Source: Candidatus Njordarchaeota archaeon
GTDB taxonomy: Archaea > Asgardarchaeota > Njordarchaeia > Njordarchaeales > Njordarchaeaceae
Direction of reading: 5' to 3'
DNA length: 5,479 nucleotides
Assembly: GCA_029856615.1 (NCBI GenBank)
Contig: JAHKLF010000113.1
Span: 1-5,479 of the forward strand
Notes under the pieces: generated by a model
The model's database searches: none
Seen by the model: only the letters and a program-made list of their open reading frames with translations
What the model was told of the DNA's origin: nothing
Made by a program: the position numbers and the translations under genes
Part shown: positions 1 to 5,060 of the stretch, one piece after another
Layout: each line of letters begins with the position of its first letter
Numbering within the stretch: position 1 is the first letter of the stretch

Positions 1-453
1 AGGCAATAATCTACCCATAACTATTAACATATACACGAAATATCTGAACGTAACTCGATCAAATACAACTATATCACCCGGTCGCAGAATAGCCGCCATA
101 GCATTTCTTACCGCTCCATATGCACCATCAGTTATCATTATGTTATCAGCAGATAATAGATCCTCCGAGAATCGGTAGAAGAATCGATAGTAATTCTTTA
201 CTATTAACTCGCGTATATCCTTAGCCCCTAAGGAGGCCTCGTAGAGAATTGGCTCATCAAATCTTCTTTCCTTAAGGAATCTTATCTTCTCAAGAATAAT
301 TCTAGAATTGGCTATAAAATTTTGGCCCATGCTTAAATCTATAACTCTTTCTTCTTCCTTTTGGGCTTTAGCATTTATCTCTGCGACTTTTTCTGCGATT
401 TCTCTGATGATAGAATATGGTATATCTGTGAAATATGAAAAATCTAACAGCAT
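1..453 (-). CDS. PLP-dependent aminotransferase, class I/II (fold type I), 3' part missing
   Basis: The first 151 residues are present; the gene continues past the left edge. The order of blocks fits the N-terminal half of aspartate/aromatic-type aminotransferases: an N-terminal helix, DLSMGQNF (39-46, where the family has a D-x-S-x-G-E-P-D-F-like block), YEASLGAKDIREL (71-83, like the family Y-x-x-x-x-G-x-x-x-L-R), ITDGAYGAVRNAM (107-119, like the cofactor-phosphate loop T-x-G-A/S) and RPGDIVVFDRVTF (124-136). The PLP lysine would lie outside the window, so activity and substrate cannot be judged. I chose the ATG at 453; a TTG three codons upstream is the only other in-frame start before a TGA, and neither has a strong ribosome site. 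It lies 110 bp downstream of the adenosine-specific kinase gene on the same strand. The E-P-D-F block is replaced by Q-N-F, so it is a divergent member. Confidence 0.8.
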   Translation of the reverse strand, partial: MLLDFSYFTDIPYSIIREIAEKVAEINAKAQKEEERVIDLSMGQNFIANSRIILEKIRFLKERRFDEPILYEASLGAKDIRELIVKNYYRFFYRFSEDLLSADNIMITDGAYGAVRNAMAAILRPGDIVVFDRVTFRYFVYMLIVMGRLLP

Positions 454-511
454 ACATTCCAATCATGAGATTATTCTAAAAACATTGTAGAGAAGAAAGA
501 AATGCTATATG

Positions 512-517
512 AAAAAA
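512..517 (-). terminator. T-run after the adenosine-specific kinase gene
   Basis: On the minus strand this reads as six consecutive T residues, about 47 nt past the stop codon at 564, followed by another pyrimidine-rich stretch (TTTCTTTCTTCTCT, near 491-504). Archaeal terminators are often simple T-runs in the non-template strand, so this may end the transcript before the aminotransferase gene. The region is AT-rich throughout, so a chance run is possible. Confidence 0.3.
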
Positions 518-534
518 TTTCTGAATATATCTGA

Positions 535-567
535 AACTATAACTATATAACTATCCCTAATAGTTAT
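535..567. repeat. AACTAT repeats and 8-bp inverted repeat over a stop codon
   Basis: AACTAT occurs three times in direct orientation (535-540, 541-546, 549-554). An 8-bp perfect inverted repeat follows: ATAACTAT at 547-554 pairs with ATAGTTAT at 560-567 across a 5-nt loop. The right arm covers the stop codon (564-566) of the minus-strand gene. With a single G-C pair the stem would be weak, so a role as terminator or transcript-end structure is only a suggestion. Confidence 0.4.
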
Positions 568-1052
568 CTCTTATATCCTATTTTTCTCAAAAACTCATGT
601 CTTTCTTTCTTATCCTCGTCTGTTTCCACTCCCTTTGTATGAAAGCCATCAATTACCCCCAGTAGTCCTCTTCCCTGCTCTGTTTCTGCTATGATTAGCT
701 GAATAGGATTAGCTGTTGCTACATATAAGGTTACCACTTCCATTACACTCTTTATCCTATTAAGCACATTTATGGGCCAAGCATCTTTGAGAACAATTAC
801 AAAGACATGTCCCGCTGCGATCTGTTTTGCATATTCCACAGCGAGATTTGTTAATTCCTCATCATTACCATCGTATCTAATGAGACATTTACCAGAAGAC
901 TCAATAAACGCAACTCCAAATTTAATACTCGTAGACGCAGTGACTAATGCTTCATACAAATCTTCAACTGTTTTAATAAAATGAGATTGCCCGATTATTA
1001 TATTTACACCCTCAGGAGGCTTTATTTCAATAACCTTGAATTCCAATTTCAT
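564..1052 (-). CDS. Adenosine-specific kinase family protein (DUF355/PF04008)
   Basis: The 162-residue product matches the whole length of the adenosine-specific kinase family, small cytosolic proteins found mostly in archaea and typified by Pyrobaculum PAE2307, which binds adenosine. Family blocks seen in order are GQSHFIKTVEDLYEAL (21-36), KFGVAFIESSGKCLIRYDG (44-62), GHVFVIVL (81-88), NRIKSV with ATANPIQLIIAE (98-123), GRGLLGVIDG (127-136) and a charged C-terminus with GVETDEDK, LRKIGYKR. Kinase activity is inferred from the family name; the biological role is poorly established. The open frame extends 29 codons further upstream to 1139, overlapping the neighbouring gene, but that extension does not look like the family. 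The ATG at 1052 has a good GAGGG ribosome site and gives the normal N-terminus. It lies 59 bp after the TIM-barrel gene on the same strand, so co-transcription is plausible. Confidence 0.9.
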   Translation of the reverse strand: MKLEFKVIEIKPPEGVNIIIGQSHFIKTVEDLYEALVTASTSIKFGVAFIESSGKCLIRYDGNDEELTNLAVEYAKQIAAGHVFVIVLKDAWPINVLNRIKSVMEVVTLYVATANPIQLIIAETEQGRGLLGVIDGFHTKGVETDEDKKERHEFLRKIGYKR

Positions 1053-1059
1053 AAATACG

Positions 1060-1064
1060 CCCTC
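1060..1064 (-). promoter_or_regulatory. Ribosome binding site GAGGG deciding the start at 1052
   Basis: On the minus strand GAGGG stands 7 nt before the ATG at 1052. It is the best ribosome site in this part of the window and supports the short start over the 29-codon upstream extension of the adenosine-specific kinase frame. Confidence 0.65.
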
Positions 1065-1111
1065 AGAAAAATTCTTATGATTCTTTACATAAAAAAGCAT
1101 TAAAAATTCAC

Positions 1112-1888
1112 TCATAACCATCCATTCGTCTTTAACCATTCTAAATTTCTTTCAAGATCATCTAGCGATGCCGGTTCTAACGTAATTATATAATTCTTTA
1201 CACCTTTTTCCTCAAGTAAGACCAGAAAACGATTGATATCTATTTGACCCGAACCCAATGGTAAATGAAGATCTCTCCCCTTATAACTTTCGTGGAGATG
1301 AACTTCGGCGATAAAGCTGGATAGCTCTTCTACCCATAATTCAAGTTGCTCCCCGGAAAACGCGTTCGCATGGCCTATATCTAGACACATATGAAAGTTC
1401 TTATCTGATAATACTTCAAGTACTTCCCTAAATATCAATGGGGAATCTTCATAGGTATTCTCTAAATGAATCCGTTCCCCTAAGATAGCGATTTCACTAA
1501 AAGTTTTAATAGTGTTATTTAGCCACCGAGCTCTGAGCCTTTTTCCTCCATAAATCAGCGGAACATAATTGAGATGAAAAACAGTCCATTCTGCTCCTAG
1601 TTTTTTCGCAATACCTATCGCCTCGATGTATCTACCTAACGCGACTTCCCTGACATCTGGATCAATTGCGCCCGGATAAAGATCTCTAAAGGGACCATGT
1701 ATAGACAATTGAATATTTTTGGCTATTTCTTTTAATCTCTCTAATCTGCTTTCGTCCAGTTTGAGAAGCCTCTCCGTGCTTAGGGGTAATTCGACTCCTG
1801 CATTATACTTTCTTGCAATATTTATGGCATCCTCCAATTCTGCTTGAAAAAAATGAATGAATATCCGTCTCACACTAATCACACTCAT
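1112..1888 (-). CDS. Sugar phosphate isomerase/epimerase-like TIM-barrel protein (AP endonuclease 2 superfamily)
   Basis: This 258-residue protein has the pattern of the xylose-isomerase-like/AP-endonuclease-IV-like TIM barrel. Strand-end motifs appear in order: GVELP (31-35), SIHGPF (62-67), VFHLN (103-107), HLENTYE (141-147), CLDIGHANAF (168-177), VHLHES (196-201), RDLHLPLGSGQID (205-217) and ITLEP (235-239). The likely divalent-metal ligands are E143, D170, H197 or H199, and E238, so the metal site looks intact. The family includes sugar isomerases, epimerases, inosose dehydratases and endonuclease IV; the substrate here cannot be told. The R-D-L-H-L-P-x-G-x-G-x-I-D block is typical of the sugar isomerase/epimerase type rather than DNA repair. 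The ATG at 1888 has no clear ribosome site; GTG codons at residues 3 and 6 are alternatives. It is transcribed away from the GalU-like gene and towards the adenosine-specific kinase gene. Confidence 0.85.
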   Translation of the reverse strand: MSVISVRRIFIHFFQAELEDAINIARKYNAGVELPLSTERLLKLDESRLERLKEIAKNIQLSIHGPFRDLYPGAIDPDVREVALGRYIEAIGIAKKLGAEWTVFHLNYVPLIYGGKRLRARWLNNTIKTFSEIAILGERIHLENTYEDSPLIFREVLEVLSDKNFHMCLDIGHANAFSGEQLELWVEELSSFIAEVHLHESYKGRDLHLPLGSGQIDINRFLVLLEEKGVKNYIITLEPASLDDLERNLEWLKTNGWL

Positions 1889-1907
1889 TAATTTTTTAAT
1901 GTATTTT

Positions 1908-1934
1908 CTAGTATCCTACCATAGCATTCCTCCT
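1908..1934 (-). promoter_or_regulatory. Strong Shine-Dalgarno with a four-codon mini-ORF in the divergent region
   Basis: On the minus strand AGGAGG (1934-1929) is followed after 6 nt by ATG GTA GGA TAC TAG (1922-1908). It lies 20-46 nt upstream of the TIM-barrel start. The annotated start of that gene has no such site. This may be a leader mini-ORF, the relic of an older start separated by a frameshift, or chance. The 67-bp divergent region (1889-1955) must also hold the promoters for both genes; no convincing TATA box could be assigned to either. Confidence 0.3.
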
Positions 1935-1945
1935 AACATAGTAAT

Positions 1946-1949
1946 GGTG
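1946..1949 (+). promoter_or_regulatory. GGTG ribosome site deciding the start at 1956
   Basis: GGTG lies 6 nt ahead of the ATG at 1956, matching the archaeal GGTGA-type core. It favours this start for the GalU-like gene over the in-frame ATGs further upstream (1857, 1899 and 1944). Confidence 0.45.
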
Positions 1950-1955
1950 TTGCTA

Positions 1956-2843
1956 ATGATAAATAAAGCGATAATACCCGCTGCTGGTTACGGTACTCGA
2001 TTATTACCTATAACAAAAATAATTCCCAAAGCCCTTATGCCCATATTATCTAAGCCTTTAATCCATTACATCATTGAAGAATTAATTAATGCTGGAATAA
2101 ACGAGATACTCGTCATAATTGGTTGGAAGGGTCAATTAATACGGGAATTTTACGAATACGAGGAAAATGAGCTCACACGTTGGCTTAAAGATCGGGGAAA
2201 ACATAATTTAATTGAAGAGCTCAGAAGAATAATTCCGAGAAATGTTAAAATAAGTTACAAGATTCAGGATGTCCTAGACGGATTAGCTGGTGCTGTACTA
2301 AGGGGTGCCTTTTTCACTGAAAAAAATGATTTCGTAGTTGCGTTAGGAGATAATATAATTATTGAAAAAGACAGTGGAGAGTTGCTCAGTGAGATGATAA
2401 AAGTTCATAAAAATTTACAGTCAGCTCTCACTCTGTGTGTTTCAAAAGTCCCAGAGGAATGGATTCCTCGTTTTGGTATTATTGATTTCGGTGAGGAAAT
2501 GAAGTTGAATAATATACGAGTATATCGTGTTTCCAAGCTAGTAGAGAAACCACGTATAGAAGAAGCTCCGAGTAATCTCGCTATTGTAGGGCGTTATATA
2601 TTCTCTTCACGTGTTCTAGATTACTTGAAAAAAGCTCCAATAATAGGTGGAGAAATCAGCGAAACTGATGCTTTCCAAGATATGATTAATGATGGATTAA
2701 ATGTATATGCAGTAGATATGGGAAATAGAAAATGGTATGATGTAGGTTCACCAGAAGGCTACGCGAAAGCTTTTATTGAATTGACTTTGATTGATCATAT
2801 AATAGGAGCGAATATTAGAGAATGGCTAAAAGAGATCCTTTAA
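1956..2843 (+). CDS. galU: UTP-glucose-1-phosphate uridylyltransferase-like protein (GalU type)
   Basis: The 295-residue protein belongs to the NTP-transferase fold family that makes nucleotide sugars from an NTP and a sugar-1-phosphate. The N-terminal signature IPAAGYGTRLLPITKIIPKA (7-26) has the glycine-rich nucleotide loop with R15 and the P-K motif (K25). Further blocks are DGLAGAVL (108-115), LGDN (130-133, metal/nucleotide site), RFGIID (172-177), VEKP (196-199), GGEISETDAF (231-240) and KWYDVGSPEGY (259-269). The IPAAGYGTR start, GGE..xTDA block and YDVGSPEGY resemble GalU more than RmlA thymidylyltransferases, but UTP versus dTTP and glucose versus another sugar cannot be proven. Such enzymes feed glycan, glycolipid or protein-glycosylation pathways in the cytosol. 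The frame stays open upstream to 1857, overlapping the divergent gene; the ATG at 1956, with GGTG ahead of it, starts exactly at the family's first strand. It appears to be a single-gene unit. Confidence 0.85.
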   Translation: MINKAIIPAAGYGTRLLPITKIIPKALMPILSKPLIHYIIEELINAGINEILVIIGWKGQLIREFYEYEENELTRWLKDRGKHNLIEELRRIIPRNVKISYKIQDVLDGLAGAVLRGAFFTEKNDFVVALGDNIIIEKDSGELLSEMIKVHKNLQSALTLCVSKVPEEWIPRFGIIDFGEEMKLNNIRVYRVSKLVEKPRIEEAPSNLAIVGRYIFSSRVLDYLKKAPIIGGEISETDAFQDMINDGLNVYAVDMGNRKWYDVGSPEGYAKAFIELTLIDHIIGANIREWLKEIL

Positions 2844-2850
2844 ATAAAAA

Positions 2851-2865
2851 TTTTAATGCTTTTTT
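2851..2865 (+). terminator. T-rich terminator after the GalU-like gene
   Basis: Two T-runs (TTTT at 2851-2854 and six T at 2860-2865) lie 8-22 nt after the stop codon. This fits archaeal intrinsic termination at oligo-T and would separate the GalU-like gene from the MNT-like gene. There is no clear hairpin. Confidence 0.4.
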
Positions 2866-2960
2866 GTCGTAGCTCCCTCTAGCTTTGTTTATATTTTCAT
2901 GAAAAACTTAAATTAGAAAAATATCAAAGTGATAAGCTATTAGTTTTTACACGCTAGGGG

Positions 2961-2967
2961 TATATTA
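2961..2967 (+). promoter_or_regulatory. TATA box for the MNT-like gene
   Basis: TATATTA is centred 24 nt ahead of the ATG at 2988, the usual distance from an archaeal TATA box to the transcription start. Transcription would begin at or next to this ATG. That allows either leaderless translation from 2988 or an 18-nt leader whose GGTG (2994-2997) serves the second ATG at 3006. Confidence 0.5.
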
Positions 2968-2987
2968 AGAGGTTTTCACACTCCCGT

Positions 2988-3404
2988 ATGAATGGTGTCT
3001 TTGATATGAGTATTGAGGATATTATAGATGAAGCTATAATGGAAGTTGGACGAAAATACGGCGCTATATGTGCATTCAAGTATATTAGCCAAGCAGGAGC
3101 TGTTAAGAAACTCCAAATAGGATTCCTCTTCCGCGAAAAAGAAGAAAACGAGAAATTTCATAAAATATTCAGTGAGATATCAGAAAGACTCAGGGAATTC
3201 AACTTAGAAATCGAAGTAATTATTTTAAATAAAGCCCCATTAGCCACAGCATATATTATAATTCGTGATGGAACAGAAATATATTGTGATGACATAGAGC
3301 AGACTCGAAGATTTAAGTCAAGGTTAATTGAGAAGTACCTAGATTTCAGAGAGGAAGTACAAGGATACATACAAGTTTCTTTCGAAAAAGCGAGAGGGTC
3401 TTAA
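2988..3404 (+). CDS. MNT-type nucleotidyltransferase-fold protein, catalytically degenerate
   Basis: This 138-residue protein reads like the minimal nucleotidyltransferase (MNT/MntA) antitoxin family over its whole length. It has an N-terminal helix and KYGAICAF strand (24-30), a conserved-looking block EVIILNKAPLATAYIIIRDG (76-95, like family V-D-x-V-x-L-N-x-A-P ... I-x-x-x-G), then IYCDD and a C-terminal helix with EKYLDF (115-120). The catalytic signature G-S-x-x-x-G-x(n)-S-D-x-D is not present: the loop reads YISQAGAVKKLQIGF (32-46), with no paired aspartates, and the third acidic position is E76 rather than Asp. AMP transfer is therefore unlikely. It may act as a binding antitoxin, or bind nucleotide only. 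Start at 2988 fits a leaderless transcript; ATG at 3006 with GGTG ahead is equally possible. It converges on a HEPN gene 16 bp away. Confidence 0.7.
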   Translation: MNGVFDMSIEDIIDEAIMEVGRKYGAICAFKYISQAGAVKKLQIGFLFREKEENEKFHKIFSEISERLREFNLEIEVIILNKAPLATAYIIIRDGTEIYCDDIEQTRRFKSRLIEKYLDFREEVQGYIQVSFEKARGS

Positions 3405-3409
3405 TAATC

Positions 3410-3432
3410 AAATTACACTATTAAATTACACT
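3410..3432. repeat. 10-bp direct repeat between convergent stops
   Basis: AAATTACACT occurs at 3410-3419 and again at 3423-3432. The second copy covers part of the HEPN gene's stop codon and last codons; the first fills the short gap after the MNT stop (3402-3404). It could be a slippage duplication or part of a bidirectional terminator; it may also be of no significance. Confidence 0.45.
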
Positions 3433-3861
3433 TAATAGTTCCTTGCGAATAAGATCTAATAACTCTTTGAAAAACGAAGTTTTCTCACGAACGAGATCGA
3501 GTATAGATTTTGCAGATATTTTCTCTTTAGAATGTAAGATGTTATCTCTTATTCCTATCACTTTTTCAAGTTTTTTTCTCCATTTATTTGGAATTATACC
3601 ATGATCACCTAATATTTCTAAGATATTACCATAACTTGAGGGGATCCCTAGCTCTTTGGCTGCTATTATATAATTAGCCATATCGAGTATAGCTTGAATA
3701 TATGTCAGGAATGCCCCTTTTGCCGCAAAAATGTAAATATCATTATTTAAGAACTCATCATCGGATAACTTACTTAGCCGTTCAAGAATATTTAGAGCCT
3801 CTTCAGCTGACATTATCCTCGACTTAAGATTTTCCTCACTGAAAAATGTCTTATCTCGCAT
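3421..3861 (-). CDS. hepT: HepT-like HEPN domain protein (DUF86)
   Basis: The protein is an all-helical HEPN domain of the DUF86/HepT type, the RNase toxin partner of MNT proteins. Numbering from the internal ATG at 3813, the family's DIAN-type helix appears as AILDMANYIIAAKELGIP (41-58), followed by NILEILGDHGII (63-74) and the active-site block VIGIRDNILHSKE (85-97). R89 and H94 form the R-x4-H ribonuclease motif. Known HepT proteins have R-x4-H-x-Y, where the tyrosine accepts AMP from MntA; here that position is K96. Starts are uncertain: GTG 3870 and ATG 3861 lack ribosome sites, while ATG 3813 follows GAGG closely and overlaps the stop of an upstream open stretch. I keep 3861 because its helix looks nearer to the family's first helix; 3813 would give 130 residues. 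The gene is convergent with its presumed MNT partner, not in tandem as usual. Confidence 0.75.
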   Translation of the reverse strand: MRDKTFFSEENLKSRIMSAEEALNILERLSKLSDDEFLNNDIYIFAAKGAFLTYIQAILDMANYIIAAKELGIPSSYGNILEILGDHGIIPNKWRKKLEKVIGIRDNILHSKEKISAKSILDLVREKTSFFKELLDLIRKELLSVI

Positions 3862-3995
3862 TTTGGACACTTAGAATTAACTGATTCCACACCATAAGCA
3901 TTTGGTATGTCATATCTTTGCTCTAATTCTTCAAAAAATCTATTTGAATTTTCTAGAAGACTAGTATGACTGAAATAACTATTTATTTGCTGTAT
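3813..3995 (-). pseudogene. Open stretch with CPKC zinc-knuckle, no start codon (relic or small gene)
   Basis: Sixty sense codons are open here on the minus strand before a TAA at 3815-3813. The translation looks protein-like: an acidic/aromatic helix (SNRFFEELEQRY), then IPNAYGVES and CPKCEIRHF with a C-x-x-C pair and a nearby histidine. No ATG, GTG or TTG opens it before a GTG at 3890, which would leave only 25 codons. Reading further upstream in the same frame reaches an ATG at 4058, but TAA codons at 4022-4020 and 3998-3996 interrupt. The stop overlaps an internal HEPN ATG as TAATG, a usual sign of translational coupling. It may be the decayed remainder of a gene upstream of hepT, or a gene with a rare start. 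The family is not recognised. In AT-rich DNA 60 open codons are uncommon but possible by chance. Confidence 0.3.
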
Positions 3996-3999
3996 TTAA
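3992..3999 (+). promoter_or_regulatory. Possible TATA box for the JAMM-E1 operon
   Basis: TATTTAAG could place a transcription start near 4021, giving a leader of about 40 nt that contains the GAGGT ribosome site. On the opposite strand the same bases read CTTAAATA, which could serve transcription towards hepT. Other A/T-rich hexamers nearby (for example CTTAATAG at 4006-4013) compete, so the assignment is tentative. Confidence 0.3.
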
Positions 4000-4049
4000 G
4001 TCTTACTTAATAGATCCAGTTATACGAAGATCTTTCCGTAAGAAACTAT

Positions 4050-4054
4050 GAGGT
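4050..4054 (+). promoter_or_regulatory. Ribosome binding site GAGGT for the JAMM gene
   Basis: GAGGT is followed by 7 nt and then the ATG at 4062. This is a good archaeal ribosome site and fixes the start of the JAMM protein. Confidence 0.65.
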
Positions 4055-4061
4055 TCATTAG

Positions 4062-5060
4062 ATGTTGCGAAAAAAGAAATCATTTAAAGTCTTCATGGAT
4101 AAAAATCTCTTTGCACACATAGTTAAACGTGGAAGAGAAGAGAAAGAAGAAATTGGTTTTTATCTCATCGGAATTAGAAAGAACAATAACGCCTACATTT
4201 ATGATGCAATAGAATTTCCATACTCGGAAAAAAGTGAAGTACTAGTTGCAAGCAATCCTCATAAAATTGGGAAAATCTTTGCATCAATTCCCTTAGGCCT
4301 CAGAGTAATAGGTACATTACATAAGCATCCCGATTCAATAGGCTCTAGATATTCCAGCATTGATGAAAGAACCTTCAAAGAATGGGCGAAAAGCGGTATC
4401 TATTACCATGTGATTTTCTCTCATGATGGAGAGGACGTCTCAGTATACACCGTAATTGATGATAAAATAGAAAAAGGAGAATTTAAGGTCAAAGATCTAA
4501 CTAATGAACGCTTAGAAAGTATGACTCTCTCAATACCAATAGAAATTAGAATTTATTATCATCCAGAGGAAACACTCAGGGATTTCCTTAATAGAATAGA
4601 ACGCTCGATATTAATTTGGCTAGCTAAGCGCTTTCTTCCATTAAGAGTTACGGATGAATCATTAGATTTAAAAATGAAAGAAGTTGGGATCATAAACATT
4701 CATTCTAAATCCATTTTTTACATCATGACAGATAGACACAACTTCTTTCCATACGAATTTGTATACCCTTCTAATTTACGGTTCAGAGATATTAAGGATG
4801 AAATTTTAGAGATTTTAAAATTAGATAAATCCACAGAATTTTTCACTTTAGATGGTCCCATTGATGATAATACATACATCTCAGAGCTTAATGGAAAAAT
4901 ACTTTATCCTAGAAAAACAATTCATAGCGTTATCCGAGATATTGTGCAGGAGGAGATTAAAGCATTCCTCAGAGAGGCGAGAAGAGAAATCTTGGATCTC
5001 ATAAAGAAGGAAATTGAAAAACTCATTGGAAGCAATTTAACATGCCTAAACGGTGATTAA
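4062..5060 (+). CDS. JAMM/JAB metalloprotease with C-terminal ubiquitin-like-looking extension
   Basis: The 332-residue protein begins with an MPN/JAB domain (about 8-140). The JAMM zinc site is complete: E30 in EEIGFYLIG, then H87-x-H89-P-x7-S98-x-x-D101 exactly as in active Rpn11/AMSH/Prok-JAB enzymes, which cleave isopeptide bonds of ubiquitin-like proteins or process their precursors. The rest is unusual. Residues 156-228 form an unrecognised domain with alternating strands and a helix. Residues 231-286 resemble a ubiquitin-like beta-grasp: strand, helix FRDIKDEILEILKL (241-254), strand EFFTLDG (259-265), then PIDDNTYISELNGKIL, like ubiquitin's G-x-x-L-x-D-x-x-T-L-x-D. Residues 287-323 make an amphipathic, possibly coiled-coil, helix. 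There is no C-terminal Gly-Gly, so the internal domain is not a conjugatable modifier as encoded. The gene abuts the E1-like gene. A cytosolic deconjugase or modifier-processing enzyme is inferred. Confidence 0.88.
   Translation: MLRKKKSFKVFMDKNLFAHIVKRGREEKEEIGFYLIGIRKNNNAYIYDAIEFPYSEKSEVLVASNPHKIGKIFASIPLGLRVIGTLHKHPDSIGSRYSSIDERTFKEWAKSGIYYHVIFSHDGEDVSVYTVIDDKIEKGEFKVKDLTNERLESMTLSIPIEIRIYYHPEETLRDFLNRIERSILIWLAKRFLPLRVTDESLDLKMKEVGIINIHSKSIFYIMTDRHNFFPYEFVYPSNLRFRDIKDEILEILKLDKSTEFFTLDGPIDDNTYISELNGKILYPRKTIHSVIRDIVQEEIKAFLREARREILDLIKKEIEKLIGSNLTCLNGD
5052..5056 (+). promoter_or_regulatory. GGTGA ribosome site for the E1-like gene
   Basis: GGTGA lies inside the last codons of the JAMM gene, 4 nt before the ATG at 5061. 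With the stop TAA directly followed by ATG, it indicates co-transcription and translational coupling of the two genes. Confidence 0.65.

Noticed and set aside
308..490. Plus-strand 60-codon open frame
   Set aside because: It lies antisense to the aminotransferase coding region and has no family-like pattern.
454..563. A hidden small RNA or gene in the 110-bp gap
   Set aside because: Only AT-rich repeats and a T-run are visible; there is no tRNA-like or GC-rich structured element.
772..984. Plus-strand 70-codon open frame
   Set aside because: It is wholly antisense to the well-supported adenosine-specific kinase gene.
1053..1139. Upstream extension of the adenosine-specific kinase frame (29 codons)
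   Set aside because: It overlaps the end of the TIM-barrel gene, does not look like the family's N-terminus, and the ATG at 1052 has a good GAGGG site.
1857..1955. Hydrophobic N-terminal extension of the GalU-like protein that could pass for a signal or membrane segment
   Set aside because: It overlaps the start of the divergent TIM-barrel gene. The GalU family is cytosolic and starts at the K-A-I-I-P-A-A-G strand, which the ATG at 1956 reaches after three residues, with GGTG ahead.
2976..3370. Two minus-strand open frames (2976-3161, 3158-3370)
   Set aside because: Both are antisense to the MNT-like gene, which matches its family over its length and has a TATA box.
3830..3893. Small minus-strand frame beginning MTYQMLMVWNQ
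   Set aside because: It is about 20 codons, out of frame with both hepT and the CPKC stretch, and lacks a ribosome site; the competing CPKC frame looks more protein-like.
4062..5060. The JAMM protein as a conjugatable modifier-protease fusion processed to expose Gly-Gly
   Set aside because: No Gly-Gly follows the ubiquitin-like segment, which runs on into a long helix ending in NGD.
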